A stretch of 64,000 nt of DNA from Haloarcula rubra (GTDB taxonomy: Archaea > Halobacteriota > Halobacteria > Halobacteriales > Haloarculaceae), in assembly GCF_019599465.1 (NCBI RefSeq), contig NZ_RKLR01000002.1:1-64000 (forward strand), read 5' to 3'. Below the pieces are notes generated by a model that did no database searches, was not told the origin of the DNA, and saw only the letters and a program-made list of their open reading frames with translations. How positions within the stretch are numbered: the first letter of the stretch is position 1; each line of letters opens with the position of its first letter. A program made the translations under genes and the position numbers. Shown piece after piece: positions 54,458 to 62,946 of the stretch.

Positions 54458-54529
54458 ATAAACGGCTCAGACAGTTCAGAATCGAAGGACCGACCAACCG
54501 ACCACTAAGGTCGAATTAGCGAGAGAAAG
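54458..54529 (-). promoter_or_regulatory. shared promoter region, copy upstream of the first paralogue
   Basis: On the minus strand, CTTTCTCTCGCTAA lies 45 bases before TTCTGAACTGT and then AGCCGTTTATCGG. The TTTATC box is about 60 bases before the ATG at 54398. The same blocks with the same spacing lie upstream of the paralogue at 55712. Confidence 0.65.
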
Positions 54530-54587
54530 GTGAACTTTGTCTGCGCCGCGCGACGGTGACCGCGGCCGACGAGGCCGGGGCGTGGCG

Positions 54588-55712
54588 TCAGCCGCTGGAC
54601 TCGCCGGGCGTCCCGGTCTCCGTCCCGGTCGGCGTGGCAGTCTCGGTCCCGGTCTCGGTCGGTGTCTCCGTCGCGGTCCCCGACTCCGTCGGCGTCTCCG
54701 TCCCGGTGCCGCTCTCGGTCGGCGTGGCGGTCTCGGTACCGTTGTCGGTCGTCGTCTCCGTCTCGGTGGTCTCGTTCCCGGTGTCGGCGACAGTGACGTT
54801 CGCGCTGTCGGTCACCGGTTCACCGGCGACGACGTACGGACCGTCCTCCAGACTGAACGTGGTGACGTAGTCGAACGTCTGGTTGTCGTTGCTGTCGACG
54901 TGGAGCATCGCCGTGAGGGTCTGGTCTTCGGTCAACGTCACCTGACCGCCCTCGTCGGCCGTCCCGTCGGTCGTCGTCTCGGTGGCTTCCGTCTCGTTAG
55001 TCGTCTCGTTCGTCGCTGTCTCGGTCTCGTCAGCGGTGGTCTCGTTGGTCGTCTCGTTCGTCGTCGTCTCAGTCTCGTCAGCGGTGGTCTCGTTGGTCGT
55101 CGTCCCGGTCTCGTTGGTCTCAGTTGGCGTTTCGGTCGCTGTCCCAGTCTCGTTAGTCTCAGTTGTCGTCTCGTTAGCCGTCGTCTCGGTTGCCGTCTCG
55201 TTCGTCGCTGTCTCGGTCTCGTCAGCAGTGGTCTCGTTGGTCGTCGTCTCGGTCTCGTTGGCGGTGGTCGCCTCGTCCGTCGTCGTCTCCGAACCGAAGT
55301 CGGCGCCGGGGACGTCGAACAGCGTGACGGTCACTTCGTCGTACTGCCCGGGTTCGAGGTACTCCGAGACGCCGATGACGCTGTTGAGCGCGTCACCGTC
55401 CTGCAGCAGTTCGTCGTGGACGACGACGTAGCCGCCGTCCGGGAGCGTGACGTTCGACACCGTCACGGTCGTCCCGTCGGACTCCTGGTCGTCGAACGTG
55501 ACCGAGGGCGTCAGCGTCTCGTTCGCCGTCTCGTTACCCGTCGCCGTCGTCTCGTTGTCGGCCTGTGTCTCGTTTTCGGCCTGTGTCTCGTTGCCTGTCT
55601 CTGGTGTCTCTTGCTGTGCTGTCACGCCGGGCACCGCAACCACTGCTTGTGCGGCGAACAGCCCCGTCACAAGGACAGCCAAAAACACAGCGACGAATTT
55701 AGTCCGTGTCAT
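54588..55712 (-). CDS. secreted DUF7282-like protein with Asn-Glu-Thr-rich insertion
   Basis: The 374-residue protein has a Sec signal (MTRTKFVAVFLAVLVTGLFA...), a NET-rich N-terminal spacer and a DUF7282-like domain (from TPSVTFDDQESDGTTVTV to NVTVADTG). The domain is interrupted at about residues 150-255 by a low-complexity stretch of Asn-Glu-Thr repeats with about eleven NET words. NET is an N-glycosylation sequon (N-x-T), so the stretch may be heavily glycosylated. A Thr/Glu/Pro-rich tail (TETPTESGTATETP) ends the protein without an anchor. The flanking domain halves resemble those of the neighbour at 52869. Confidence 0.78.
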   Translation of the reverse strand: MTRTKFVAVFLAVLVTGLFAAQAVVAVPGVTAQQETPETGNETQAENETQADNETTATGNETANETLTPSVTFDDQESDGTTVTVSNVTLPDGGYVVVHDELLQDGDALNSVIGVSEYLEPGQYDEVTVTLFDVPGADFGSETTTDEATTANETETTTNETTADETETATNETATETTANETTTETNETGTATETPTETNETGTTTNETTADETETTTNETTNETTADETETATNETTNETEATETTTDGTADEGGQVTLTEDQTLTAMLHVDSNDNQTFDYVTTFSLEDGPYVVAGEPVTDSANVTVADTGNETTETETTTDNGTETATPTESGTGTETPTESGTATETPTETGTETATPTGTETGTPGESSG

Positions 55713-55768
55713 GTGAATCAGTAGCGTCAGTTCGTTGACGACGCTGCCGGTGTGACACGGGGGGATCG

Positions 55769-55842
55769 GATAAACGGCTACAACAGTTCAGAACCGAAGA
55801 GAGAGCCATCCGAGCGCAAGGCTCACGTTAGCGCGCGAAAGG
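55769..55842 (-). promoter_or_regulatory. shared promoter region, copy upstream of the second paralogue
   Basis: On the minus strand, CTTTCGCGCGCTAAC lies 46 bases before TTCTGAACTGTTG and then AGCCGTTTATCCGATC. The TTTATC box is about 60 bases before the ATG at 55712. It matches the element at 54458-54529 in sequence blocks and spacing. Confidence 0.65.
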
Positions 55843-55901
55843 TCGGCTTTGGCGGCCGGCTTTCGACACGCGTTTACGCGGCGACGGCCGACGACACGAC
55901 G

Positions 55902-56825
55902 ATGCGAGTGACGTTCCTCGGGACGAGCGGTGCCATCCCGACGACCCAGCGAAACACCAGCAGTATCTTCGTCAACCGGGAGGGCGACTACCACCTCTTC
56001 GACTGTGGCGAGGGCACCCAGCGCCAGATGATGCGCTACGGCACCGGGTTCGCCGTCGACCACCTCTTCGTCACCCACCTCCACGGCGACCACGTACTGG
56101 GGATTCCGGGCCTCCTCCAGACGTTCGACTTCAACGACCGCGAGGAGCCCGTCGCCATCCACACGCCGGCGGGCACCCGCGGGAACGTCAAGCAACTCAT
56201 CGAGGCCAACGGCACGACCCCCTCCTACCCGGTCCGTATCAACGAGGTGTCCGCGGGCGACACCGTACTGGACCGCCCGGAGTACGAGATTCGCGCCATC
56301 GCCACCGACCACCGCTGTGCCTCGGTCGGGTACGTCCTCGCCGAGGACGACCGCAAGGGCGAGTTCGACCGCGAGAAAGCCGAGGAGGAACTGGGCATCC
56401 CGCCGGGACCGAAGTACTCGAAACTCCACCGCGGGGAACCGGTCGAACACGACGGTCGGACTATCGAACCCGAGGAGGTGGTCGGTCCCGCCCGGCCCGG
56501 TCGCACGTTCGTCTACACCGGCGACACCCTCCCCACGGAGTCGGTCGTCGAGGCCAGCGAGGGAGCGGACCTGCTGGTCCACGACGCCACCTTCGCCGAG
56601 GACCGCAAGGAGCGAGCGAAGGCGACGGCCCACTCTACGGCGAAGGAGGCCGCCGACGTCGCCCGACAGGCGGGCGTCCGCACGCTGGCGTTGACCCACG
56701 TCTCCACCCGGTACGCCGGGCAGGCCGAGAAACTGGCTGGCGAGGCCCGCGAGCGCTTCGACGGCGAGGCGTTCGTCGCCGAGGACGGGATGGAACGACA
56801 CGTCCAGTTCCCGGACGGCGAGTGA
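55902..56825 (+). CDS. rnz: ribonuclease Z (tRNA 3' processing)
   Basis: RNase Z removes 3' trailers from tRNA precursors. The 307-residue protein has MRVTFLGTSGAIPTTQRNTS, FDCGEGTQRQMMRYGTGFAV, THLHGDHVLGIPGLLQTF (zinc ligands HxHxDH), RPEYEIRAIATDHRCASVGY, RTFVYTGDTLPTESVVEASE and LALTHVSTRY. These are RNase Z/beta-CASP-type metal ligands of the long-known tRNase Z pattern. The start at 55902 is an ATG 30 bases after CGTTTACGCG, a TATA-like element. The upstream frame is not used. Confidence 0.95.
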   Translation: MRVTFLGTSGAIPTTQRNTSSIFVNREGDYHLFDCGEGTQRQMMRYGTGFAVDHLFVTHLHGDHVLGIPGLLQTFDFNDREEPVAIHTPAGTRGNVKQLIEANGTTPSYPVRINEVSAGDTVLDRPEYEIRAIATDHRCASVGYVLAEDDRKGEFDREKAEEELGIPPGPKYSKLHRGEPVEHDGRTIEPEEVVGPARPGRTFVYTGDTLPTESVVEASEGADLLVHDATFAEDRKERAKATAHSTAKEAADVARQAGVRTLALTHVSTRYAGQAEKLAGEARERFDGEAFVAEDGMERHVQFPDGE

Positions 56826-56876
56826 GTCTGCACGGATAGCGCGACATTTATTGACGGCCAGCGTCGCTACGTACCA

Positions 56877-57950
56877 ATGACACACCAGATGGTCCACGTC
56901 GGTCTCGGTGGGCAGGGCCGGCACTGGACGACGGAGGCGATTCCCCCCAACGTCGACGCCGGCCGCGTCGAAGTCGTCGCCGCCGTCGACACGGACCCCG
57001 ACCGCCTCGAACGCGCCGAGACCGACCTCGGCCTCTCACCGGACCGCTGTTACACCGACCTCGACACCGCGCTCACGGAGCGTGAGGCCGACTTCTGTTC
57101 CGTCGTCACGCCGCCGTCGGCCCACGAACCAGTCGTCGACACGGCGCTCTCGCACGGCCTCGACATCATCTCCGAGAAACCCATCGCCGACACCCTCGAA
57201 GGGTCGGTCCGAATCGCCCGGAAGGTCCGCGAGGCCGGCGCGAAGATGGGCATCACGATGAGCCACCGCTACGACCAGGACAAGACGACGTTCCGGCGAG
57301 CGCTCGCGGAGGCCAGCCCCGTCGACTACCTCACCGCCCGCTACACCGGCAACGTCCGCGAACGCGGCCACTACTCCGACTACGTCCACGAGATGGAGGA
57401 CATGCTGTTGCTCGACGGCGCCATCCACCATCTGGACATGCTCCGGTCGTTCGTCGACGCCCGCGTCGAGCGCGTCTACGCCGAGACGTGGGTGCCAGAC
57501 GGCGCCGACTACGAGGGGGACTGCTCCGGCCTCGTCACCCTCCACTTCGAGGACGGCACCCGCGCCCAGTACGAGGGCAGTTACGCCAACGCGACGACGC
57601 TCAACGGCTGGGGCCACGAGCAGTTCCGCGCGGAGTGTCAGGCGGAGACGGTGCTGCTGGACAACCGCGAAGTCGAGCGGTTCCCTTTCGACCCGGACCG
57701 CGTCGGCAACTGGGAGGGCGTCCGGAAGGGCGACGGCCAGCAGGTCCCCCTCGCCGAGCGCCCGCTCTGGGAGAACGCGTGGCTCATCGAGCAGTTCTGC
57801 GAGTGGCTGGACGGCGGCGACCCCATGGCCACCCGCGTCGAGGAGACGCTCCAGTCGATGGCCGTCGTCTTCGCCGCCATCGAGAGCAGCGAACGCGGCG
57901 AGGCCGTGAACGTGCAGGACTTGCTGGGCGACGCCCGCCAGAACGCCTAG
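56877..57950 (+). CDS. Gfo/Idh/MocA family oxidoreductase
   Basis: The 357-residue protein has an N-terminal Rossmann domain: VHVGLGGQGRHWTTEAIPPN, VVAAVDTDPDRLERAETDLG, SVVTPPSAHEPVVDTALSHG and DIISEKPIADTLEGSVRIAR with the Glu-Lys-Pro catalytic motif. The C-terminal alpha/beta domain includes GAIHHLDMLRSFVDARVERV. It probably oxidises or reduces a sugar or polyol with NAD(P). The substrate is unknown. TTTATTGACGG at about 56847 is a promoter candidate. Confidence 0.92.
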   Translation: MTHQMVHVGLGGQGRHWTTEAIPPNVDAGRVEVVAAVDTDPDRLERAETDLGLSPDRCYTDLDTALTEREADFCSVVTPPSAHEPVVDTALSHGLDIISEKPIADTLEGSVRIARKVREAGAKMGITMSHRYDQDKTTFRRALAEASPVDYLTARYTGNVRERGHYSDYVHEMEDMLLLDGAIHHLDMLRSFVDARVERVYAETWVPDGADYEGDCSGLVTLHFEDGTRAQYEGSYANATTLNGWGHEQFRAECQAETVLLDNREVERFPFDPDRVGNWEGVRKGDGQQVPLAERPLWENAWLIEQFCEWLDGGDPMATRVEETLQSMAVVFAAIESSERGEAVNVQDLLGDARQNA

Positions 57951-58014
57951 CAGTAGCAGTTCTCACCCGATTTTCCGCAGACTACCCCGCGTCAGAGAGT
58001 CAGAACGGTGCCGC

Positions 58015-58620
58015 TCACCCCGAGCGGTGGACCGGCCCGCGTGGTTCGTACTCCATCTCCGCCGTCACGGCGTCGGCAGTCTCGGCGCCCCACTCGCGGT
58101 CGACGAGGTGGACGGCGAGGTCCAGCCCCGAGGTCACGCCCCCGGCCGTGAGGACGTCGCCGTCGTCGACGACGCGAGCGTCGACTACTTCGGCGGCCGT
58201 CTCGCGCAGGTCGTCGAGTGCGCCGCGGTGAGTGACCGCCGGGCGGTCGTCGAGGACGCCGGCGCGGGCCAGCAACATCCCGCCGGTACAGACGCCAGCG
58301 ACCGTCGTCTCTCGCTCGTGGGCGGCCGCGACGGCGTCGGGCAAGTCGCCGCGGTCTGCTTCGGTTCGTGCGCCCGCCTCGCTCCGGTCGTTCCACCCAC
58401 CGCCCGGCACCACGAGGAGGTCCGGCGAGACGTCGGCGAGTAAGCCGTCGGCGCCGACCGAGAGGCCGTGGCTGGCGGTGACCGTCGACCGGTCGTCGAG
58501 CGTCCGAAGCGTCACGTCCCACGTCGCACCGAACCGGGTGGCGTTCTCGAACACCTCGTAGGGGCCGATTGCGTCCAGTTCGTCGAACCCGTCGTAGCAG
58601 ACGATAGCGACCGTGTCCAT
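58015..58620 (-). CDS. DJ-1/PfpI family protein
   Basis: The 201-residue protein starts MDTVAIVCYDGFDELDAIGP, then LLVVPGGGWNDRS and TTVAGVCTGGMLLARAGVLD with the nucleophilic Cys in the elbow. GGVTSGLDLAVHLVDREWGA follows, as in the GATase1-like AraC-N-terminal/isonitrile hydratase subgroup. Possible roles are hydrolase, chaperone or glyoxalase. Start 58620 is an ATG; the frame extends upstream without relation. It is divergent from the PhzF gene. Confidence 0.9.
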   Translation of the reverse strand: MDTVAIVCYDGFDELDAIGPYEVFENATRFGATWDVTLRTLDDRSTVTASHGLSVGADGLLADVSPDLLVVPGGGWNDRSEAGARTEADRGDLPDAVAAAHERETTVAGVCTGGMLLARAGVLDDRPAVTHRGALDDLRETAAEVVDARVVDDGDVLTAGGVTSGLDLAVHLVDREWGAETADAVTAEMEYEPRGPVHRSG

Positions 58621-58717
58621 GTGGCCTTCGACGCCCCGGCGCGTCAAAGGCGTGCCGTGTGTGAGGGCGAGACAGGGGAGCCACACGCTCTTAGTCCCCG
58701 GCGCCCTCGGCTCTCGT

Positions 58718-59596
58718 ATGTCCCAGCCCTTCCACTTCGTCGACGTGTTCGCCCGCGAGCGGTACGCCGGCAACCAGTTGGCCGTCGTCACCGACGCCAG
58801 CGACCTCTCGACTGAGACGATGCAGGCCATCGCCGGCGAGATGGACTACTCGGAGACGACGTTCGTCACCGGGCCGCCCGACGACGGCGCGTGGCCGGTC
58901 CGCATCTTCACGCCGAATAGCGAGATTCCGTTCGCCGGCCACCCGACGCTCGGCACCGCCCACGTGATTCGAGAGCACCTCGCCGACGATAGGCCGGGGA
59001 CGGTGACGCTCGACCTCGGCGTGGGCGAGGTCCCGGTCGACGCCCGCGAGGACGAGACGCTGTGGATGACACAGCAACCCCCCGAGTTCGGCGAGCGTCT
59101 CGACCACACCGCGCTGGCCGAGGTGCTGGGCCTGCCGCGGGAGGCGCTGGACGACCGCTGGCCCGTGCAGGTGGTCTCGACCGGCCTCCCGACCATCGTC
59201 GTCCCGCTGACCGACCGCGAGGCGCTGACCAGTATCGCCCTCAACCACGACGCCTACGACCGGGTGACCGGCGACCGCGAGGCGAAGAACGTGCTGGCGT
59301 TCGCGCCCGACGCCCGGAGCGACGAGAACGACCTCGCGGACCGCGTGTTCGCGCCGTTCTACGGCGTGGTCGAGGACCCCGCCACTGGCTCCTCGAACGG
59401 CTGTCTCGCTGCCTACCTCGCCCGCACCGAGTACCGCGGCGGCCCCGTCGTCGGCGTCCGGGTCGAACAGGGCTACGAGATGGGGCGGCCGTCGCTGCTC
59501 CACCTCCACGCCGACGCGAGCGCGGGCGAGGACGTCCACGTCGAGGTCGGCGGCGGTGTGGTGCCGGTCGCGACCGGCGAGTTGCTTGACCCGTAG
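58718..59596 (+). CDS. PhzF family isomerase-like protein
   Basis: The 292-residue protein has MSQPFHFVDVFARERYAGNQ, GEMDYSETTFVTGP with the catalytic Glu, RIFTPNSEIPFAGHPTLGTA, and GVVEDPATGSSNGCLAAYLA. These are diaminopimelate-epimerase-fold PhzF features. The biological substrate outside phenazine synthesis is unknown. No phenazine genes are present. The start at 58718 is an ATG about 30 bases after TTAGTCC. Confidence 0.93.
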   Translation: MSQPFHFVDVFARERYAGNQLAVVTDASDLSTETMQAIAGEMDYSETTFVTGPPDDGAWPVRIFTPNSEIPFAGHPTLGTAHVIREHLADDRPGTVTLDLGVGEVPVDAREDETLWMTQQPPEFGERLDHTALAEVLGLPREALDDRWPVQVVSTGLPTIVVPLTDREALTSIALNHDAYDRVTGDREAKNVLAFAPDARSDENDLADRVFAPFYGVVEDPATGSSNGCLAAYLARTEYRGGPVVGVRVEQGYEMGRPSLLHLHADASAGEDVHVEVGGGVVPVATGELLDP

Positions 59597-59640
59597 CCAC
59601 GACGCGCGCGACGCATCCGGAGCCGGCAGGCTACGTGCCG

Positions 59641-59796
59641 TCAGTTGAGTCGCGGGCCGTCGACCGTCTCGAACCGGTGGCCGCAGGACGGGCACTCGAC
59701 GAGTTGCGGGCCGTCGGCGGTGCTCACGACGGCGAAGCGGCGGCTCCAGCTCAGGTGTCCGCAGTCGGGACAGCGGCGGACGAGGGGTGGAATCAT
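59641..59796 (-). CDS. small zinc-ribbon protein (51 residues)
   Basis: The frame from the ATG at 59796 reads MIPPLVRRCPDCGHLSWSRR, FAVVSTADGPQLVECPSCGH and RFETVDGPRLN. Two CPxCG knuckles predict a zinc ribbon. It is convergent with the PhzF gene. The longer frame to 59892 is not supported. Partner unknown. Confidence 0.7.
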   Translation of the reverse strand: MIPPLVRRCPDCGHLSWSRRFAVVSTADGPQLVECPSCGHRFETVDGPRLN

Positions 59797-59869
59797 GGTC
59801 GTGCCGGACTGGCGACGATACGTGCCGGTAGTCGCCGAGCCTGCAAATGGTTGGCGGGGGACACCGACC

Positions 59870-59996
59870 GCGCCGCGGTTCCCTGCGGTCACCGCTTCAC
59901 CGAGGGCCGCTCCCTTCGGTCGCGCCCCTCGCTACTCCGCGGGTCGCTTCGCTCCCCGCTTCGTCGAGGTTCCTCACTCCGTTCGGAGCCTCGCTA
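59870..59996 (-). repeat. two stop-anchored repeat units after an aldo/keto reductase gene
   Basis: On the minus strand TAGCGAGG begins at 59996 and at 59934, 62 bases apart. Unit 1 contains CCTCGACGAAGCG and unit 2 CCCTCGGTGAAGCG at the same relative place, as in the array at 42345. Units have hairpins such as CTCCGTTCGGAG (on either strand). The first TAG is the stop codon of the reductase. The second unit ends near 59870. Confidence 0.7.
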
Positions 59997-60968
59997 CTCG
60001 TGACCGTACACTTCCACCGGCTCGTACGGGTCTTCGAGATACGCCACGTCCGACGCCGAGAGGTCGATGTCGAGCGCTTCGACGGCGTCCTCCAGATGCT
60101 CGATGCTGGAGGTGCCGACGATGGGCGCGGTAACGTTGTCGTTCTGGAACTGCCACGCCAGCGCGATTTGGGCCATCGTCACGCCGTAGTCGGCCGCGAG
60201 TTCCTGCACGCGCTCGTTTATCTCCCGACTGCCCGGCCCCTCGGCGTAGGGCACCTCGGCGTTCTCCGTCTCGTGGACGCCGCGGGTCGTCGACTTGAAC
60301 TCTTCGTGCGGGCGCGTGAGGTAGCCGGCGCCGAGCGGGCTCCACGGCATGACGCCGACGTTCTCCCGGTCACAGAGCGGGTACATCTCGCGTTCCTCCT
60401 CTCGGTAGGCGAGGTGGTAGAGGTCCTGCATCGTCTCGAAGCGGGCCAGTCCCTCCCGGTCGCTGACGTGGAGCGCGCGCTGGAACTGGTGGGCCCACAT
60501 CGAGGAGGCCCCGATATGCCGGACCTGCCCGCGCCGAACCGCGTCGTCCAGCGCTCTGAGCGTCGTCTCGATGGGCGTGTCGTAGTCCCAGCGGTGAATC
60601 TGGTAGAGGTCGACGGTGTCCATCCCTAGCCTGTCGAGGGAGTTCGACAGTTCCTGTTCGATGGTCTTCCGCGAGAGCCCCCGTGCGTTCCGGTGGTCGC
60701 TCGCGCCGGGGAACCGGACCTTCGTGGCGACGACCTGTTCGTCGCGGTCGTAGTCGGCGAGGACGTCGCCCAGAATCTCCTCGGACTCGCCCGCCGAGTA
60801 GACGTTGGCGGTGTCGAAGAAGTTCACGCCGAGTTCGATGGCGCGCTCTATCAGGTCGCGGCTCTCGTCTTCGTCCAGCATCCACTCGCGGTCGCTGCCG
60901 AAGCTCATACAGCCGAGACATACCTTGCTGACTTCGATCCCGGTCGAGCCGAGGGTCGTGTACTCCAT
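59994..60968 (-). CDS. aldo/keto reductase
   Basis: The 324-residue protein is a TIM-barrel reductase of the YajO/YghZ-like group: MEYTTLGSTGIEVSKVCLGC, FFDTANVYSAGESEEILGDV with the catalytic Asp and Tyr, ATKVRFPG with Lys, and YQIHRWDYDTPIE with His. PLGAGYLTRP and APIVGTSSIEHLEDAV close the NADPH site. Substrate unknown. Its TAG stop is the first triplet of a repeat unit. It differs in sequence from the reductase at 27152. Confidence 0.93.
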   Translation of the reverse strand: MEYTTLGSTGIEVSKVCLGCMSFGSDREWMLDEDESRDLIERAIELGVNFFDTANVYSAGESEEILGDVLADYDRDEQVVATKVRFPGASDHRNARGLSRKTIEQELSNSLDRLGMDTVDLYQIHRWDYDTPIETTLRALDDAVRRGQVRHIGASSMWAHQFQRALHVSDREGLARFETMQDLYHLAYREEEREMYPLCDRENVGVMPWSPLGAGYLTRPHEEFKSTTRGVHETENAEVPYAEGPGSREINERVQELAADYGVTMAQIALAWQFQNDNVTAPIVGTSSIEHLEDAVEALDIDLSASDVAYLEDPYEPVEVYGHE

Positions 60969-61025
60969 GGACCGACCCAACGGCCGGCCCGCCTAAACAG
61001 TTCTGACGACCGACGCCGTCGTGGG

Positions 61026-62420
61026 CTACGACGCGCGGTGGAGGGAGAGCGTGACCGTGTTCCCGTCCTCGTCCGCCGCGTGGTCGATACTCCCGTCGGC
61101 GAGGTCGACTATCCAGTAGACAAGCCAGAGCCCACAGCCACGGCTGTGGTTGACCGCCGACATCTCGTGGTCGCCCAGCAGGACCTTCCGGTCGTACTCG
61201 GGAATCGGCGCGGCCTCGTCGGTGACCGACAGTTCGACACGGTCGGGTGTCGTCCGGATGGAGACGGCGACCCACGGGCGCTCGGTACGTGCGTGTCGGA
61301 TACCGTTCTCGACGAGTTCGGAGACGGCGACTGCCAGTTCCGACGGTCCCTCGACGGTGACCGACGCCGGAACGTCGGTCTCGACGGTCACCGACGGGTA
61401 GCGGTCGCGCACCGAACCGACCGCCTCCCTGACCGCCTCACAGGCGTCCGTCGTCGCGGTGCGTGGCATCGCCGTGAGGACGTCGACGATGTCGCGTTGC
61501 TTCTCGGCCGTCTCCAGCAGCGCCTCGCCGGCCCGCCGAATCATCGCGGTTCGGTCGGCGGCCTCGCCCTCGGCGTCTGCCGCCAGCGTCTCCGCGTTGC
61601 CGAGGACGACGTTCAACTGGTTGCGGATGTTGTGCCGGAGGAAGTTGTCGATGACGACCAGTTGCCGTTCCCGACGACGCCGGTCGGTGACGTCGCGGGT
61701 GAACCCGGCGATACGGACCACCTCCCCGTCACGGAGTATCGGTTCGCCCTGCACCCAGACCCAGCGGTTGTAGTCTTTCGACGGGTTCACCCGCATCTCG
61801 AGGTCGGTCGGCTCACCGTCCGAGAGACACCCCATCGCCTCCTCGACGACCGGCCGGTCCGGCGGGTACACCGACTCGAGGAAGCTCTGTGGGTCCCCCT
61901 CCAGTTCCTCGACGCTGGCCCCGAAGACGCTCTCGTAGGCCGGGTTACAGAACAGGAGTTCCGACCAGTCGCCGTCGAACATCCACAGCACGTCGTCGGT
62001 CGTGTCGGCGAGTTCCTGCAGTCGCTCCCGCGTCTCGCGGCGTTCGCGCTCGGCCTCGATGCGGTCGGTGACGACGCGCGAACTGACGACGTAGCCGCGC
62101 AACTCCGAGTCGGTCAGGTTCGACATCCGACTCTCCAGCCACACCCACGACCCGTCGCTGGCGCGGTGGCGGTAGGTCGCGGTGTCGGCCGCGAACTCGT
62201 CGTCGGTGCGGACGAGCGCCTCGAACCGCGTCCGTACCTCGTCGCGGTCCTCAGGGTGGATGTACTCGAAGGCGTCCTGTCCGACGAGGGCGTCGGGGTC
62301 GAACCCGAGGATGTGTTCGGCGGCGGCGTTCACGTAGGTGTAGGTCCCGGATTCGTCGAGCACCGCGACCTTGTCCTGCGTGTAATCCAGCAGGAGTCCC
62401 GTCGGTTCCGAGTCGTCCAT
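61026..62420 (-). CDS. soluble PAS histidine kinase
   Basis: The 464-residue protein has two PAS domains: about 8-125 (VAVLDESGTYTYVNAAAEHI ... RVVTDRIEAERERR) and about 130-255 (VLWMFDGDWSELLFCNPAYE ... GFTRDVTDRRRRE). The H-box is VIDNFLRHNIRNQLNVVLGN and the ATPase domain has SELVENGIRHARTE and a G2-like SRGCGLWLVYWIV. No membrane helix. The start at 62420 is an ATG (MDDSEPTGL). It likely senses redox, light or a ligand in the cytoplasm. No regulator gene lies beside it. Confidence 0.9.
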   Translation of the reverse strand: MDDSEPTGLLLDYTQDKVAVLDESGTYTYVNAAAEHILGFDPDALVGQDAFEYIHPEDRDEVRTRFEALVRTDDEFAADTATYRHRASDGSWVWLESRMSNLTDSELRGYVVSSRVVTDRIEAERERRETRERLQELADTTDDVLWMFDGDWSELLFCNPAYESVFGASVEELEGDPQSFLESVYPPDRPVVEEAMGCLSDGEPTDLEMRVNPSKDYNRWVWVQGEPILRDGEVVRIAGFTRDVTDRRRRERQLVVIDNFLRHNIRNQLNVVLGNAETLAADAEGEAADRTAMIRRAGEALLETAEKQRDIVDVLTAMPRTATTDACEAVREAVGSVRDRYPSVTVETDVPASVTVEGPSELAVAVSELVENGIRHARTERPWVAVSIRTTPDRVELSVTDEAAPIPEYDRKVLLGDHEMSAVNHSRGCGLWLVYWIVDLADGSIDHAADEDGNTVTLSLHRAS

Positions 62421-62535
62421 CTCGACAGCACGATACGGCCCCAGAACCAAAGTACCGGCGACGACAGCAGGTCTCGCACCACGGTCGGTTCGTCGAACCG
62501 GTACAGTCTTTCGACCGGCGGGCGAACCGCCGACC

Positions 62536-62907
62536 ATGGAACTCGCACACGCCGCGCTCTGCGTCTCGGACCTCGACCGCGCGATGCGCTTCTACGAGGC
62601 GCTGGGCTTCGAAGAGACCCACCGGTTCACGCTCGACGGCGTCGAGAACGTCTACCTCGGGCAGGACGGCGACCCGTACCTCCAGTTGCGCTACGACGAC
62701 GAGCGGACGACGCCCATCGCACCGTCCCGAGCGGACGTCGACCACGTCGCCTTCACCGTCGAGGACGTCGACGCCCAGTTCGACGCGGCCATCGACGCCG
62801 GCGCCGCGCCGGTGCTCGAACCGACCGAGATCGACGCGGCCGGTGCCTACGCCGCCTTCGTGGAGGACCCCGACGGGTACACGCTGGAGTTCTACCGTCT
62901 CCAGTAG
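62536..62907 (+). CDS. VOC (glyoxalase/bleomycin-resistance) family protein
   Basis: The 123-residue protein begins MELAHAALCVSDLDRAMRFY and EALGFEETHRF, then DVDHVAFTVEDVDAQFDAAI and EDPDGYTLEFYRLQ. Glyoxalase I-like metal ligands would be His and Glu in AHAALCV, DHVAFTV and LEFYR. Most likely a lactoylglutathione-lyase-like enzyme or metal-dependent dioxygenase relative. Confidence 0.9.
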   Translation: MELAHAALCVSDLDRAMRFYEALGFEETHRFTLDGVENVYLGQDGDPYLQLRYDDERTTPIAPSRADVDHVAFTVEDVDAQFDAAIDAGAAPVLEPTEIDAAGAYAAFVEDPDGYTLEFYRLQ

Positions 62908-62946
62908 CCCCGACACGGCTACCCGTTTCCGGCCCGTAGCACCCTC

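Noticed and set aside
54588-55712. tandem repeats as possible CRISPR or minisatellite
   Set aside because: The repeats are codon-based (NET/TET) within one open frame and have no unique spacers.
60693-62939. 748-codon open frame on the plus strand
   Set aside because: Crosses three real genes on the other strand or in other frames; no domain seen.
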